Program-made: the position numbers and the translations under genes | Notes under the pieces: model-generated | What the model saw: the letters and a program-made list of their open reading frames with translations, nothing else | Databases searched by the model: none | Told to the model about the DNA's origin: nothing | Assembly (NCBI RefSeq): GCF_022682495.2 | Contig: NC_071390.1 | Location: 168,045,220-168,109,219 of the forward strand | Direction of reading: 5' to 3' | DNA from: Desmodus rotundus | Lineage: Eukaryota; Chordata; Mammalia; Chiroptera; Phyllostomidae | DNA length: 64,000 bases | Shown here: positions 24,181-35,580 of the stretch, piece by piece | Position numbering within the stretch: the first letter of the stretch is position 1 | Layout of the letters: each line of letters begins with the position of its first letter

Positions 24181-25079
24181 ATGAAAGACAATTATCAGTG
24201 TGGAAGCGAGGCTCTAACTCTGAGGTTTGTGGCATTTATTCGTGAGCTGCCCCCTAATCCTTTCCCTAAGTCCAGTTTTAAAATGGGAAGAACCTCATTT
24301 CCCAGGGAGTGTTCCCAGGTAAAGCAAAGGCAGCAGGATCTCTGAGAGTCCTACCACCATAGAATCCTGTGACAATGATAATTGTTGAAATGTGCTTAGA
24401 ATAGATTAGGAGAGTGTATAGAAATTTTAAAAAAATATTGTCACTTTTTCAATATTCTTTGACCTAGAGGGCAATAAGGGGAGGCACACATTTCTGAGGG
24501 TGCTCATTGTGTTTATACATCATTTTTGCCCATCTGTCAATGAATTAGTCTTTAATTTAGGCTGAGCCATTTCAAAACAAACATTTTGAAACAGCACAGA
24601 AGAAATGTCATTACAGATTTTAATATGTTTACTATTCTTTATTTTGAGGGATTTTAATATGCAAAATTCCTATTGAAATGCAGAGGATGTTGTCACCATT
24701 GATTTGAGGACTAAAAATAAGATGTAGCCATGTTCTTCTCCCTCCTTTCCCCGACCCTCCCTTATTTGAGTAATTGTATGGTACGGAGCTAAATGACAAG
24801 GAAAATAGAATTCTGAAAAGCAACACTGAGTAAGCTGCCCTGGCTGGGCAATCATCGCCATGGACCCCGTCCAGCCTAAAATAGCCTTGATGAGCTTCTG
24901 AGCAAGAGCAGCTGTGGAGGCTTCTCTCTGACTCCCAGGGGTCACCCACGGGGGCAGCCACAGGATGCCTTCTAGCTGCCAAAGGCTGACCTTTGCTGGG
25001 CAGCAGACACACTGTCTCCTCACAGCTCTTACTTCTCCTACGTGGAAACGATGTCCTAGAATCTGGAAGGAAGGTTCAC
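24181..25079. other. Unique non-coding DNA
   Basis: Two overlapping minus-strand frames (126 and 155 codons, 24632-25137) are the longest here. They use different frames of the same bases, have no domain that I can identify and end within L2 sequence. I regard both as chance. Confidence 0.45.
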
Positions 25080-25495
25080 ATCCCAGACATTGTCTCTCGC
25101 CACCTCTCTGGCCCTTGTTTCTAACCCTCTTGCTCAAACCTCCTTTTTTCTATGTGATCCCTATCTAATGAAGGGGTCATGATATTACCACTCCCCAATG
25201 TGTGCTTCTCTACTTCTTTGCCTCTTACACTGGCATTTTTGTTTCATCGTTCATGCATTTTACACACAGCATCTTCAAAGAGGCCTTCCTTGTCATCCTT
25301 AGTCACTTTCTTCTCTCTGTGCCCTTAACATTGTACATTTTAATCGGTCTTTTAGAGTGTGTTTCTCTGACTCTATGGCAAGCTCCTTGAAGGCATGTCT
25401 TATTTGTCATTGCATCCTCCAGTGAGTACCTAGCATAACATATGACGTGTGCTAAGTGTGTTATAATTTTATAACAGAATGAATAAATGAATGAC
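25080..25495 (+). mobile_element. L2 LINE 3' region, long and well ordered
   Basis: 'CAAAGAGGCCTTCCTTGTCATCC' (L2 'AGGCCTTCCCTGACC'), 'CTCTATGGCAAGCTCCTTGAAGGCATGTCTTATTTGTCATTGCATCC', and the terminal 'AGAATGAATAAATGAATGA' give three L2 landmarks in the right order and spacing. Confidence 0.85.
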
Positions 25496-26959
25496 CTAGA
25501 GAGTTGCTGGACCAGGAAAAGATGTGAATTTTTCTTTTTAAATGAAGACGTATCAGTGGGTGCCTCTACCTTCCAAGGAGGGACTTTTCATGGTGCTATA
25601 GACTCTCTTTAACTTTTTTACTCAAGATACTCAAAGATGATAAAATTAAGCCCAAGGTAAGAATGAGATGCATTTAGCAGACATCTTTTCTTTTCTTCTT
25701 TTAAGAGAAATTTTGCTGTTCTTTTCTGCCTCTGTGCAGCTCTTCTACTTCCTCAGTTCACTTATTTTTATAACCTTGCTGGACCCTTGACTCTGGATCT
25801 CACAGGACCCATTTTGGCCACTCTGAGCCTCCCATGGGCCACAACAGCACCAGATAGTTTCTTTTGGACCTACCTCCAAGCCCAGTTGTGCTTATGCATA
25901 TTATTCTGACTTAGCAAAATTCTGTTGAAATGAATGGAATATTTGTCAAAGCACTTCCCTTTGGGACACTGAAAAGGGGCTGATCCCAAATAATGAGAAA
26001 TTGTATAATCGAATGGACTGTGATGATGAGGCAGAAAATATTACTGCACAAGAGCTCTGCTCTTCCTCCTAGGGAGAGAGACACGGAGATCACTTCTGTC
26101 CCTGGTAGAGAGCTATTCACTTTTTATGATTGGCAGGGTATAGAGTGGGAGAGTAATACCCAATAAGTGAATTTATGCTCAATAATGAGACAGTTGACAG
26201 TACCATCTTACCTTTCTGGAAGAAGTAGACCTGTCGAAGACATGCAGAAACTTACCTTATTTTATTAGACAATGGGGAGAATCAGTAGAATCTACTTAAC
26301 TTTTTATTTTTCCAGTGAAAAAAGTAGGGATGTTGTGGGCTGAGAATTGGGACTCTTGGGTATGACCCACAATTCCACCTCTGGTTTAGTGCCAAGTTTT
26401 ACTTTGGGCCAAAACAGTGGAACTTTCTGACCCAAATTCCTGGTTCAAAATGGGATCAGCAGCATTTTGGAATGCATTATCATATATTGCATGAGTTCCC
26501 TATTTTAGTGGGGAATAAATAAAAGATGAATTTCACTTGTAAGACTACCATAGAGGCAGAAAAAAGGGGACACATTAGTAGAAGTTACAAAGAGACCCTG
26601 GGGAAATTGTCACCTTATAGTATCTCCTGTCTTCCCTTTTCCATGCAAAAAAGATGTAACTGAAACACTTGCACCATTTTGTGGGTTAAGCTTGTGGTTT
26701 GTTGCTGTGGGAACTGTCCTTTGTGGTACCATTTCTGGTCTCTGGTCTTAGTGATTTTGCACAGAAAGTGCCCTCCAGTTCTTGGGTATTATCAAGAAGT
26801 CTATGCTTGAGATGTCAAGTACATGCAGGAGCTGGTGCTTTTCCCTATTTGGGAAACCTGCATCTTCCTGGTTTTTGTGTGATTACGCTGCTTGACTCCT
26901 GCTGTTGCTTCCCATGTCCTACTGATCACTGTCCTCCAGACCTTTGAGTCAGTAGAGCA
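25496..26959. other. Unique non-coding DNA
   Basis: No repeat family or gene recognised. Pyrimidine-rich tracts lie near 25680-25750. Open frames are at most 82 codons. Confidence 0.45.
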
Positions 26960-27140
26960 GGACCCAGAAGCAGGCTGCCTGGTTCCTATTTCAGCTCCCT
27001 AACATATCTGTGCAAATTGGACTGATTAAAGTACCTGAATGATAAGGGTGTTTGGGGGATGAGACATGCTACAGAAATGACTTAGCTACATCTAACACAT
27101 AGTGGATACTCACTAGGTGCCAGCTTTTGTTATTGGCTCT
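26960..27140 (+). mobile_element. MIR SINE, diverged
   Basis: 'AGAAGCAGGCTGCCTGGTTCC', 'CTACAGAAATGACTTAGCTACATCTAACACATAGTGGATACTCACTAGGTG' match the beginning and end of MIR with a worn middle. Confidence 0.65.
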
Positions 27141-27459
27141 TGAATTCATTTTGGTGAATCAGTTGTATTGAAAGGATTTGTGATGATATTAGCTTATCAT
27201 TTAAATTAAATGAAATCAATTAATTTTTTTCTGGATGTGGGTATGAATTATGTGTCAATGTCAATACTTATTATTCACTAAATTAAACAGAAACACTAAA
27301 ATGGTTTTACATATTCAGAAAAGAATCCATTTGCCTTCTTTTGAAAAAAAAATAATTCAAGGTCAGCTTACAGATAGGGTTAACATTTTGATTCGAAGCT
27401 GCTTTGTAATTCTTTTTTAAAGGTTCATGTCTAACTCTTATACTAGGACATCAGTTTGG

Positions 27460-27665
27460 ATAGTGAAATAGTTAAATAACATGAGCTTTGGACTCACAGT
27501 CTGGAGTTTGAATCCTTGTTAAAACTCTCGATACACATTGGTTTCCTAATCTGTGAAACAAAAATACTAACATCTACAGCATGGTTTTTCGTTATGATAA
27601 AATGAGATACTGCATGTAAGTCATTTTGGTGCTTGGCATCAGGAAAGACTCCTGCAGAAGTCCCC
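27460..27665 (+). mobile_element. MIR SINE
   Basis: 'AGCTTTGGACTCACAGTCTGGAGTTTGAATCC' is the MIR start with its GTTTGAATCC box. 'TTTCCTAATCTGTGAAACAAAAATACTAACATC' and 'AAAATGAGATACTGCATGTAAG' follow. The 60-codon minus frame is a by-product. Confidence 0.82.
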
Positions 27666-28424
27666 ATATTGCACACCTCGGGGGCACACTACTGCCATTG
27701 AATTGTATGTAAATGGCACCTCTTTGAGTTGTGGCCCTGAAACAAAAATTGGTATCTACTAACATAATTACTATGGTATAAGTGAGGAGAGTACCTGTGA
27801 ATCAGAAATACATGATCATCCACTGTTTCTCTGCTGACTGTGTAAGCAGAAAAAAATGGCCAAAGTAGGTATATTAGATACTACTGGATATTGTTACCAG
27901 ATGTTGTGTCTCTTTAATTTTCCAATTAATATTTGTGATATTTCCTGAATATGTGCTGTACTTATCAATAACCAAGTGTATAACTCTTATAAAATGTTAT
28001 GGGGGAAAGAGTGGGCATAATCATTTCTTGCTGGATATGCTGGTTGCCAGTGCTTGATCCTGCCGAACCCACCTGCCGGGCATGTGGGTATTTTAGACAG
28101 CTCTTTCAGGAGGTGGTACCAGGACACAAGTAGTATTTTGCAAGAAGGCTCCTTGGCTCTGTCCGCAGAGCAGAGAATGTGATCTCTAGCTGGGAGCCAA
28201 ACCACAAGCATGTGAGCAGTACCTCGAGCTTGGTTTCTGCCCAAGTGCATGTAGGGGATTAAAAAAGACAGGGAACCTTTGTGAAAATGATGTAGCCTCA
28301 CGTGCAGAGACAATTCCACAGCGTCTGGTGGGATATTCCACCTTTGTCCCAGAGGGGAGAAATTGTTTCTTATTTACCTAAGATCATCCTCACTGGAAAG
28401 GGAACCTGCTCACGCACTTTCTGA
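27666..28424. other. Unique non-coding DNA
   Basis: No recognised element. A 110-codon minus-strand frame (27987-28319) has no domain or similarity that I recognise. Confidence 0.45.
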
Positions 28425-28570
28425 ATCTGCAGTCTTAGGCAGGCCACTTAACCTAAATGAGCCTCAGTTTCTTTACCTATAAATTGAAACTGATAATAAC
28501 TTCTCTGCCTATGTGATAGTGCCTGGCCCAGAGTCATTGCTCAATCAATATCCGTTGTAATCATAACCAA
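28425..28570 (+). mobile_element. MIR SINE
   Basis: 'CTTAGGCAGGCCACTTAACCTAAATGAGCCTCAGTTTC' followed by 'TTTACCTATAAATTGAAACTGATAATAAC' and 'AGTGCCTGGCCCAGAGTCATTGCTCAATCAATA' gives a confident MIR, lacking its tRNA-like head. Confidence 0.85.
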
Positions 28571-30229
28571 TATGATCAGCTTCACCAGCATAGGCCACAC
28601 AGTTATTATTATTAATCACCTGAGTGTCTCAGATGCCGTAGTTGCAAGAAGGTGAAATTGCCTTCCTGATGTCTCTCTATCATCTCGCAGATCACTATTT
28701 TAATTGTTCCCGATAACTTGGGGTTTATTTAGTTTAGAGCATTAAGTCTGTTTTTTTTTAACCATCAGGCTAGTGGGACAAGCGGATGCCATGGTCGTTC
28801 TAGTAGCACCATAACCTCTGTTGCTGCCACGTGGTGCCACTGCTGGACGGTGACTCTGCATAGCACAGTGGAGGCTGGTCCGCTGCTCTGCAGGGACCTT
28901 GTAGCTGTGGATCACTACACAGACCCAGTGACATCTCCTGGCTTGGGCTCCAGCTTGCCACTTTCTTTCATTACAACCCATGCTAAATTAGTGCTCTCAT
29001 AACACTATACTAAGACAGCATAGCATGCTCTGGGTGGATTTCCAGTCTCAGCTGTACCCGTCTTTCCCCATGTCACCCAGCTAGGCTCTCTATCCTTCTT
29101 ATGCATCCTCTCTGGGATCTTAGCTGAGAGTCCCCATTCTAATAGATTCCAATAACACTGGACATCAAATGGGGCCTTCCAATTTTTCTTCTCAGGCGTC
29201 TTCTTGTCCCGTACAACAATTTGTTCACCTCTCCTCAAGGGAGAGTTCTGCATGGCAAGGGATACTGGGAGATATCTTTGTTAGACCACACAGGATAAAA
29301 GACACCTTTCTTGGAAGGCAGGGGTGCCCCAAGTCCCATCTTTACATAGCTAAAGAAAGACTTGCTTTGCCCACCCCTGGCGGATTAGTGGCCAGCAGCT
29401 GCCTGTACTCAGTGTCACATGGCTGATTAAGTAATACATGTGAAAATGCCCCCGAAACCAAAGCACTCTGTATAAAAGTAAGTCATCATGATTATTAGTA
29501 TTAAATGGGCAGGAATGATTTATACCCATGGCATACGCAACACCAGCTCCCATGAACTTGAGGGGAGAGCCAGAAAGCTGCCGAAACAAAGTGCTTCCTA
29601 TTGCCTCAGACTGTGCTGGGCCAGTCAGCTATTTTCCTTAATATTGTGCTTCTTCTTTTTCTCCCGTTTTCTGTTTTCTTCTCTCATCCATTTTTATATT
29701 AGTTTCTGTTGCTTAAGTTTCATAAGCCTTCAACCCGTCTTATGTTAACAGCCCCAAACAGCAGGACTTGTATTCCTAGACCCCAGGGTGGCTTTCCCTT
29801 CTTCAGAGCAAGTTGCTGCGGGCCTTTGTCAGGGAATCTTAGCACATGGCGTAGCCTGAGTGACTAATCATACTTGGGTACGTTCACAGGGAAGGTCTAG
29901 CTTTCCTTTTTCCCAATGGAGTTCTTCCTACGTAGGGTTCCCCATGAAATTCTAGCTTCCTTGATTTATCTTCAATATGATGTCTTTCCACAAAGTACAA
30001 TTTTTGTTTCCAATTTTTAAGATTTTTATTTTGTCAAAATACTGTTTGTATTTATTTTTTAAAAGTTGGAGTTTTGTCCTAATTCTCCCAGTGTAGACAA
30101 GAATTTTTGTCCATTGCTATTTACTGCCTTTTAGTTATTTGCTAATGTTTCTCTACTTTTATTGAAGTTTTGCTGTGCTTTTTCTTACCCGCCTATCTTT
30201 CTTATAAAAAATAGCAGGGCCACTACCCC
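28571..30229. other. Unique non-coding DNA
   Basis: No gene found. Minus-strand frames (79-82 codons) at 28742-29253 follow a T9 run; read on the minus strand this would be an A-run after 'TGATGGTT'. I considered a processed retrocopy there but recognise no parent. Bases 30000-30200 are T-rich. Confidence 0.4.
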
Positions 30230-30365
30230 AAGTTAGGCCTTCTAATGCTGCTTATTAGCGGTGTAATCCTGGACAACTTGTTATAGATCTCTGAGCTTCA
30301 GTCTGTCAAATGGGAAGATTAACATATTATCTCCTTGGAGGCAGAAGGAAGATGGATTAGTTCAT
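30230..30365 (+). mobile_element. MIR SINE fragment
   Basis: 'GGTGTAATCCTGGACAACTTGTTATAGATCTCTGAGCTTCAGTCTGTCAAATGGGAAGATTAACA' follows the MIR core order ('..GTGACCTTGGGCAAGTTACTTAAC..', 'CCTCAGTTTCCTCATCTGTAAAATGGGGAT'). Confidence 0.75.
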
Positions 30366-30639
30366 TTCCAACTAAAAAATATATTATTATTCCCACTCTG
30401 AACATTCTCTGATGCTCTCTGTCTTCTCATATAATTACATCCTTTTAGAAACCTTTCAGTCTTTATTGATCTTTACCTTTGTTTATCAGTTATTTATTCC
30501 CTATCTTTTTGCATAAGTATTACTTTTACTTGTACCTTTTGCACTTTCCATCTGCCGAGTCAATGAATGGGTTTGCCTTCTTTCTATCTCCTGCCCTCCT
30601 CCACCACTGTTACTATCTACCCAATACCTACTACCTTCC

Positions 30640-30835
30640 TGATTGTGTGCAAAGCATTCAACATTGCCTCCATAATCCCCTTCAACAACCGGACAGTTGG
30701 GTATTATTATTCCCATTTCACACATAAGGAGACTTGAGGCTTAGCATGGTGAAATAACTTGCCGGAGGTCACACACTAGTAAGTGGTAGAGTCAGGATTT
30801 GGGCCTGGGTATCTCTGACTGCAAAGACATCACAG
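30640..30835 (-). mobile_element. MIR SINE
   Basis: 'GGGTATTATTATTCCCATTTCACACATAAGGAGACTTGAGGC' then 'AAATAACTTGCCGGAGGTCACACACTAGTAAGTGGTAGAGTCAGGATTTGGGCC' are the reverse-complement MIR blocks, well preserved. It is immediately followed by another MIR in the same orientation. Confidence 0.88.
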
Positions 30836-30844
30836 TTTGTGTGG

Positions 30845-31045
30845 CTTCCCAGTAGCTACTATTTACCCAGCATCTCCTGTGTGTAAGCCCCTTAGCAAAG
30901 ATCACCTCTTTTTATTCTCACAGCGAACTTGTAAGTTAGGTATTATTACTCCATTTAACTGCTGAGGAGAATAAAGCTTCAAGAGATGTTAGGTAAGTTC
31001 CCAGAGGCACACAGCCAATAAATGCTCTCAAAGCCAATGTCAGAT
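30845..31045 (-). mobile_element. MIR SINE
   Basis: 'AGCTACTATTTACCCAGCATCTCCTGTGTG' is the reverse-complement MIR tail. 'TTAGGTATTATTACTCCATTTAACTGCTGAGGAG' and 'GTTCCCAGAGGCACACAGCCAATAAATG' follow in order. With the copy at 30640-30835 it forms a head-to-tail pair. Confidence 0.8.
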
Positions 31046-32699
31046 GACCACCTTCTCCCTGCCTTTCTGCTCCCTGCTTTGTGAATGAATCAGTGAGTGA
31101 ATGGGTCACCTTCCTTTCTTCTTCTTTTTCACTATTCTTTGCTTCCTTTATTCTCCTTCTTGAAAAAAATGACTATATTGTTCCAATTAAAAATCTAAAC
31201 CATACTGGAGGCAAACAAGAGGAGAGGGGGCAACAGAAAAGCACACCTGAAGCAGAGCCAGTCCCTAGTAACCTTCCATGCAGAGATAACCATTTTCCTT
31301 CTTTTTTTTTTCTGTTTACTCCTCCCTTTCCTGCCCTTACCTTTGCATACTCTTAGGCAAGAGTCACATTCCTTCTTTACCCTCTCCCAGCACAAACTCC
31401 CTTTGGGGGTCCAAGTTTCCCTGCTGTGGCACTTGGCATAATGTGGGACACACACATTTGCAAAACTAATCAACTGTGGAAGGGACAGGGAGTCCCAGCG
31501 CCTGCTCAGAAAGGCAGTGGCTGCCCCGGCAGGCAGCGGAGGCCCTTTGCCTGGCCCAGAGGTGGGGGTGAGCCTGAGGCTCCCTGTAACTGAGCCCCAG
31601 CTGCCCCTCACGGGATTGTGAGGCAACAGCGGCTCTAACGACGGAAAATGCCACCGGACACTGCAGGTGGTGGCATGTGCAGGACAGCCTCTGGGAGTCT
31701 TTCGCTCTCAGCCGAAGTTCAGCTGAAGGGCAGTAGCCGAGCCAGAGAGTCATGTGGCTCTCGTGTCGGTTAGTGTGTCACTTTGAACAGCTCTTATCTG
31801 ATAGTATTATGACTAACCCAGTGCTGACAGCATGGGGCAGATTATGGGGGCCATGTGACAATTATTTAAGGCATCAGTGAGAGCACTGTGTGGCTTGCAT
31901 TAACCCATTCTTTCCAGGATCACTTTCCTATGTGAGTTCAAACCCTTGAGAGTGGGGTAGGGAGGAGGAGGAAAAAGAAAAAAAGTCCATTGGTTTCCAC
32001 TTACATGGCCTCTTAGCGATAGTTTATTTTTGTTCCCAAAGCTTGCATAGTATAGGCTCTTTTGCTGTAAAAAAAAATTGATAATGATGGTTGTTCATAT
32101 TTCAAAACCTTCCTTTTCTTACACCTTGTACTGATAAAACTCTATGGCTTTGTTGTTGTGTTGCTAAGGTTGATCTTTACAATATTAGAGCAGTGTGTTG
32201 AAGTCCTAGCTAGAGCAATAGTCCATCAGCGTGTACCTAAATGTCAGCAGTGAGGAGGCGCTACTCCCTCCCATGTGATTGGCATCTAGGATGGTGCAGA
32301 GCAAACCTCAGAAATGCTATGATTTATTATTTATGTGCTGTCTTGAGTGTGCACAGAATGGCACAATGGTCGTCAGCTGCATGGGGGTTGCCACACCAAA
32401 AATCAAGTTCACAGCCACTCATGTGGTAGAGAAGGATTTTGTCCTCCTCAAAGCTTGTGAAGTAGTGTAAATGATCTTTGTATTTCAGTGAAAAAGAATT
32501 TCAAACCTTATTAGGGAACTTAAAAGTAAGGGACCTTAAGAGTGTTTAGACCCAAATTCAGGACTCATCATCTAAAAGATGTCCCGGGTCCTGAAATATT
32601 AATCCATCCAGTGGGGTGCCCTGCAGTGACAGACAATGGGGTCTGCAAACAGCCATGTTTTAAACATTTACTTGGTGAGTTCAGGCCCTGTTAACATTC
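31046..32699. other. Unique non-coding DNA
   Basis: Bases 31440-31760 are GC-rich and support overlapping minus-strand frames of 143 and 95 codons, with no domain visible. A 63-codon plus frame at 32279-32470 (ending KACEVV) reads like ordinary protein but I cannot name a relative, and there are no splice or poly-A features to support it. Confidence 0.4.
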
Positions 32700-32855
32700 C
32701 GCTGTAAAATGTAATAAAAATGGTACCTTCCTCATAGGGTTGTTAAAAAGATTTGATGAGAGGTGGCTTAGAAAGGCTTAGCCTAGGGCTCAGTCAGTGC
32801 TCAGTGGAAGGTGGCGGGTGTTAATGCCTGTTATTATTCTTGTTATTATTATTGT
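32700..32855 (+). mobile_element. MIR SINE 3' part
   Basis: 'CTGTAAAATGTAATAAAAATGGTACCTTCCTCATAGGGTTGTTAAAAAGATTTGATGAG' is a very clear MIR central block. 'GGGCTCAGTCAGTGCTCAGTGG' and 'TGTTATTATTCTTGTTATTATT' close the tail. Confidence 0.85.
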
Positions 32856-33434
32856 CTGTATGCTCAGCAGTAAGAAGCAGAAATCTTTGAACATGGACTT
32901 GAAATGCTGACAATTCCAGGGTGATTTCAATGTTGGGGATGCTACAGCATTTTCCCATGGATGTGAAGCCATTCTGGACCCACTCTGCCATGAGTTCAAC
33001 ACTCCCTCCTCTCAGTTAGGGGTCTGCTATGGCCTTTGTCACTGACATTCAACAGTGTTCACACTATGTCACTATAGAGGGAACAGGATCACGTCAAGCA
33101 AAATGATGGAGTGAGTGGGAGGACCCTTGGAGGCAGCATAGTCCTCACCCTTTTGCCCAAGCAATTTAGCTCTGGGCCCAGACTTACATACGCCACTCAA
33201 CCACGGAAAAGGCCTGTGGCTAAGGGGGCCTACAACCATAGAGGATGATTTAAGGAATGTCTATTATGATGTGAGCACAACTCTAGGGTTTCATTTCTTC
33301 ATCTTGAACGACTTATCAAAATTCTCCTCTAACGCACTTAGTACTCCCTGTCCCCTTCTGTCTATAGCAATGTTTTAGCACCCTTTATCGACGGGGCTAT
33401 GTGTTCCTCCCCAGTTGACCAAACACTTCATCCA
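32856..33434. other. Unique non-coding DNA
   Basis: No gene, repeat family or structured element recognised. Confidence 0.45.
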
Positions 33435-33470
33435 GTTTTGGTAAGCTAGTCATTGTTTTATTTAGCAATA

Positions 33471-33679
33471 CTATTGAGTGCCTATTTTTTAAATTTTAAA
33501 AAAAATTTATTGATTTGAGAGAGAGAGAGAGACATCAGTTTGTTGTTCCACTTATTTATGCATTCATTGGCTGCTTCTTGTATGTATTCTGATTGGAGAT
33601 CGAACCTACAACCTTGAGATATCAAAAAATGCTCTAACCAACTAAGCTACTTGGCCAAGGCTATTGAGTGCCTATTTTT
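33471..33679. repeat. Perfect 19-bp target-site duplication
   Basis: The 19-bp sequence ctattgagtgcctattttt occurs at 33471-33489 and again at 33661-33679, directly bordering the SINE. It is part of the host L2 sequence and was duplicated by the insertion. There is no mismatch. Confidence 0.97.
33490..33660 (-). mobile_element. VES-type SINE, divergent subfamily, inserted in L2
   Basis: On the minus strand it starts CCTTGGCCAAGTAGCTTAG, contains an A-box-like TAGCTTAGTTGG and an intact B-box GGTTCGATCTCC, then a short body and a (CT)n stretch ('TCTCTCTCTCTCTC'). It ends in 'CAATAAATTTTTTTTAAAATTT'. It is about 170 bp long, shorter than the other copies. Its sequence after the B box (CAATCAGAATACATACAAG) differs clearly from the CAGTCAGGGCAC form at 51.2 kb, so it is a different subfamily. 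Confidence 0.9.
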
Positions 33680-33745
33680 GTGCCAAATACTCTTTTAGAG
33701 TCTGGAGATACAGGAGAAAAAAGTCTGGAAGCCCAGAATAATTTT

Positions 33746-34234
33746 GCTGCTTCTGTTCTTCAACTGGAAATTGTGGAATTTCCCTCTAAGGATACTCTGC
33801 TCAATGACAGCTGCACGCAAGGACAGTGACTGGGGGGAGAGCGCAACACCAAACCATGAGAACAGAGCAGACACTGTCTACCGATACCATTATTATGATA
33901 TTCAATCGGTATTATATTACAGTATCGAAGGTCAAAATACTGAAACACGACTGCATCAATAGCTGTTGTTAGAGCCCTTTGAGTGCCTCAGTGCCCCCTC
34001 TCTGTGTAACAAGGCTCCTGCTTTTAGACCCCCTTGGCTGCCTCATAAGCCAGGAACCGAAAATATATTTATAGCAGGGACCTCTAGGACATATCCTGCT
34101 TGGTTGGGGTCCATTTCCATATTGGTTGTTATGCTTATGAATGTTTTCAGTCATAGCACTGTTCTGTGCCATGGTGTCAAATGGTGAGTTGAATTTTGGC
34201 ATAGAAAGTTAATCATGGTGAGTTGAATTTTGAC
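33746..34234. other. Unique non-coding DNA
   Basis: No recognised repeat or gene. Overlapping frames of 62-77 codons on both strands lack recognisable domains. Confidence 0.45.
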
Positions 34235-34490
34235 TGAGGGCAATTGAAAAGCCTGGGTTGCATCATGATTGCATTTCTTCCGATTTGTATGGCTTTGGAT
34301 GAGTTATTCTCAAGGCTTTAGGGAAAATACTTTTTCCCTTTGTGTAGATGGGGAGAATAGTAATACTAGACCCTGCTACCTAGGGCAAACTGCAATGATA
34401 AAGTAATGCAGGCATCTAAAGCACCTAGCATAGTATTTTCAACCCAGTAAGTGCTCAGCAAAGATTAGTACTTATTCTTGTTATTAGAGA
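34235..34490 (+). mobile_element. MIR SINE, diverged
   Basis: 'GATGGGGAGAATAGTAATACTAGACCCTGCTACCTAGGGCAAACTGCAATGATAAAGTAATGCAGGCATCTAAAGCACCTAGCATAGTATTTTCAACCCAGTAAGTGCTCAGCAAA' follows the 3' MIR blocks. The 5' part is worn. Confidence 0.8.
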
Positions 34491-34559
34491 GTTTGGCAAA
34501 GTTCATGATCACATTTGATTAATTTCAAGAAAAGATGAAACAGCTCCAGTTACCTGCTT

Positions 34560-34630
34560 CCCTGACAGTAAAACCAAAACCAAACAAACAAACAAAACCC
34601 TAAGACCCCAACAACAACCAATAAAGAAAC
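34560..34630 (+). repeat. A/C-rich low-complexity tract
   Basis: Alternating AAAC and AACC units ('CCAAAACCAAACAAACAAAC') followed by CAACAACAACC. It is simple sequence between a MIR and a long L2. Confidence 0.8.
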
Positions 34631-34789
34631 TACACAAATTTTCTTGAAGCATTTAATGAAGTAAATGTATAAAGTTCTTATTTTATTGGTATGTAAATGT
34701 ATATGTAGTTCTTATTTTACTGGCATGTAATATAATAAAATATCTATGCAGAGGATACATGTGTATATGTGTCTTTGTGGCAGAGAGCA

Positions 34790-35580
34790 TGTATTAATCA
34801 TCATTGTTACGTGAACAGTGGATATAGAGATGAGCAACAGAGAGCCCCTGTGGTCAATGAGCTCATTGCCTACTGGGGGAAACTGGCATATAAACCAGTG
34901 GTTACATTGTGCTAGGTACAGTGGTAGACAAGTATACCAAGCTCTGAGCAGAAGGACCAAACTTAGCCTCAAGGGGTCAGCAAGACCTCCTGGAAGAGCT
35001 GACATTTTAGCTGATTCTTAGGAGATGAAGGAGTGTAAGGCAAGGAAAGAAGACCCAGAGGATAAGCCAGGTAGAGTTTGAGCAAAGTCTAGAGAAAACA
35101 GGGGGTGATCAGCAATCAGAAGGGGTGGGCAGGGGCCAGCTCAGAGCTTCACTGCTGTGTGAAAGAGCTCCCTCTAGGTCAGTGTGGAGGTACAGTCATG
35201 CTGTACTCTCATGGAGTGTGGCCAGAGCTGTGTTCTAGAAAGGTCACTGGGGTAATGTTGATGAGGGTCTGGACTAAAGGAACACATTGCGAGTGGGATG
35301 AAAAAGAAGGAACAGATAAAAGTGAAGAAGAATTAAGTGATAACTCCATGTTTTTGACTTGGGTGGATCTTGCTACTTTCCAACAGATACAAAAAACTCA
35401 GATAGAAGCAGCTGGGGCTGGGGAGGATATCATAGTCCATTTTGTATACTGTGGGTTTCCCGGGACTGGCAGGACACTGGTGGTCAGCAGTCAGCAGCCA
35501 GCTGACTCAGAGGCTTAGGGGGTGCAGTCTGGGCTGGAGACATAGGTATGGAAATCGTTATTGCAGTGTTGGTAGTTAAA
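34790..35580 (-). mobile_element. L2 LINE, long 3' region
   Basis: Ordered reverse-complement L2 landmarks: 'AGAGAGCCCCTGTGGTCAATGAGCTCATTGCC', 'AGACCTCCTGGAAGAGCTGACATTTTAGCTGATTCTTAGGAGATGAAGGAG', 'GTGTGGCCAGAGCTGTG' and 'TAGAAAGGTCACTGGGGTAATGTTGATGAGG'. At about 790 bp it is the longest L2 in the window. The 137-codon frame over it (35105-35518) comes from the repeat and is not a host gene. Confidence 0.75.

Larger units (their letters stand above)
33435..33745 (-). mobile_element. L2 LINE 3' fragment, interrupted by a VES SINE
   Basis: Joining the two flanks, 'TAGCAATACTATTGAGTGCC' reads on to 'GTGCCAAATACTCTTTTAGAGTCTGGAGATACAGGAG', which is the reverse-complement L2 3' end ('ATTTATTGAGTGCC..GTGCCAGGCACTGTTCTAGGCGCTGGGGATACA'). 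The SINE at 33490-33660 splits it. Confidence 0.8.

Noticed and set aside
24632..25137. Overlapping minus-strand frames of 126 and 155 codons
   Set aside because: They use different frames of the same DNA, lack domains and run into L2.
28742..28981. Possible processed retrocopy on the minus strand ending in an A-run
   Set aside because: No recognisable parent, no poly-A signal and no target duplication seen.
33983..34003. CTCF-like CAGTGCCCCCTC on the minus strand
   Set aside because: Core GGGGGCACTG is present but the CCASY part is missing.
35105..35518. 137-codon plus frame
   Set aside because: Lies entirely inside an L2 remnant.
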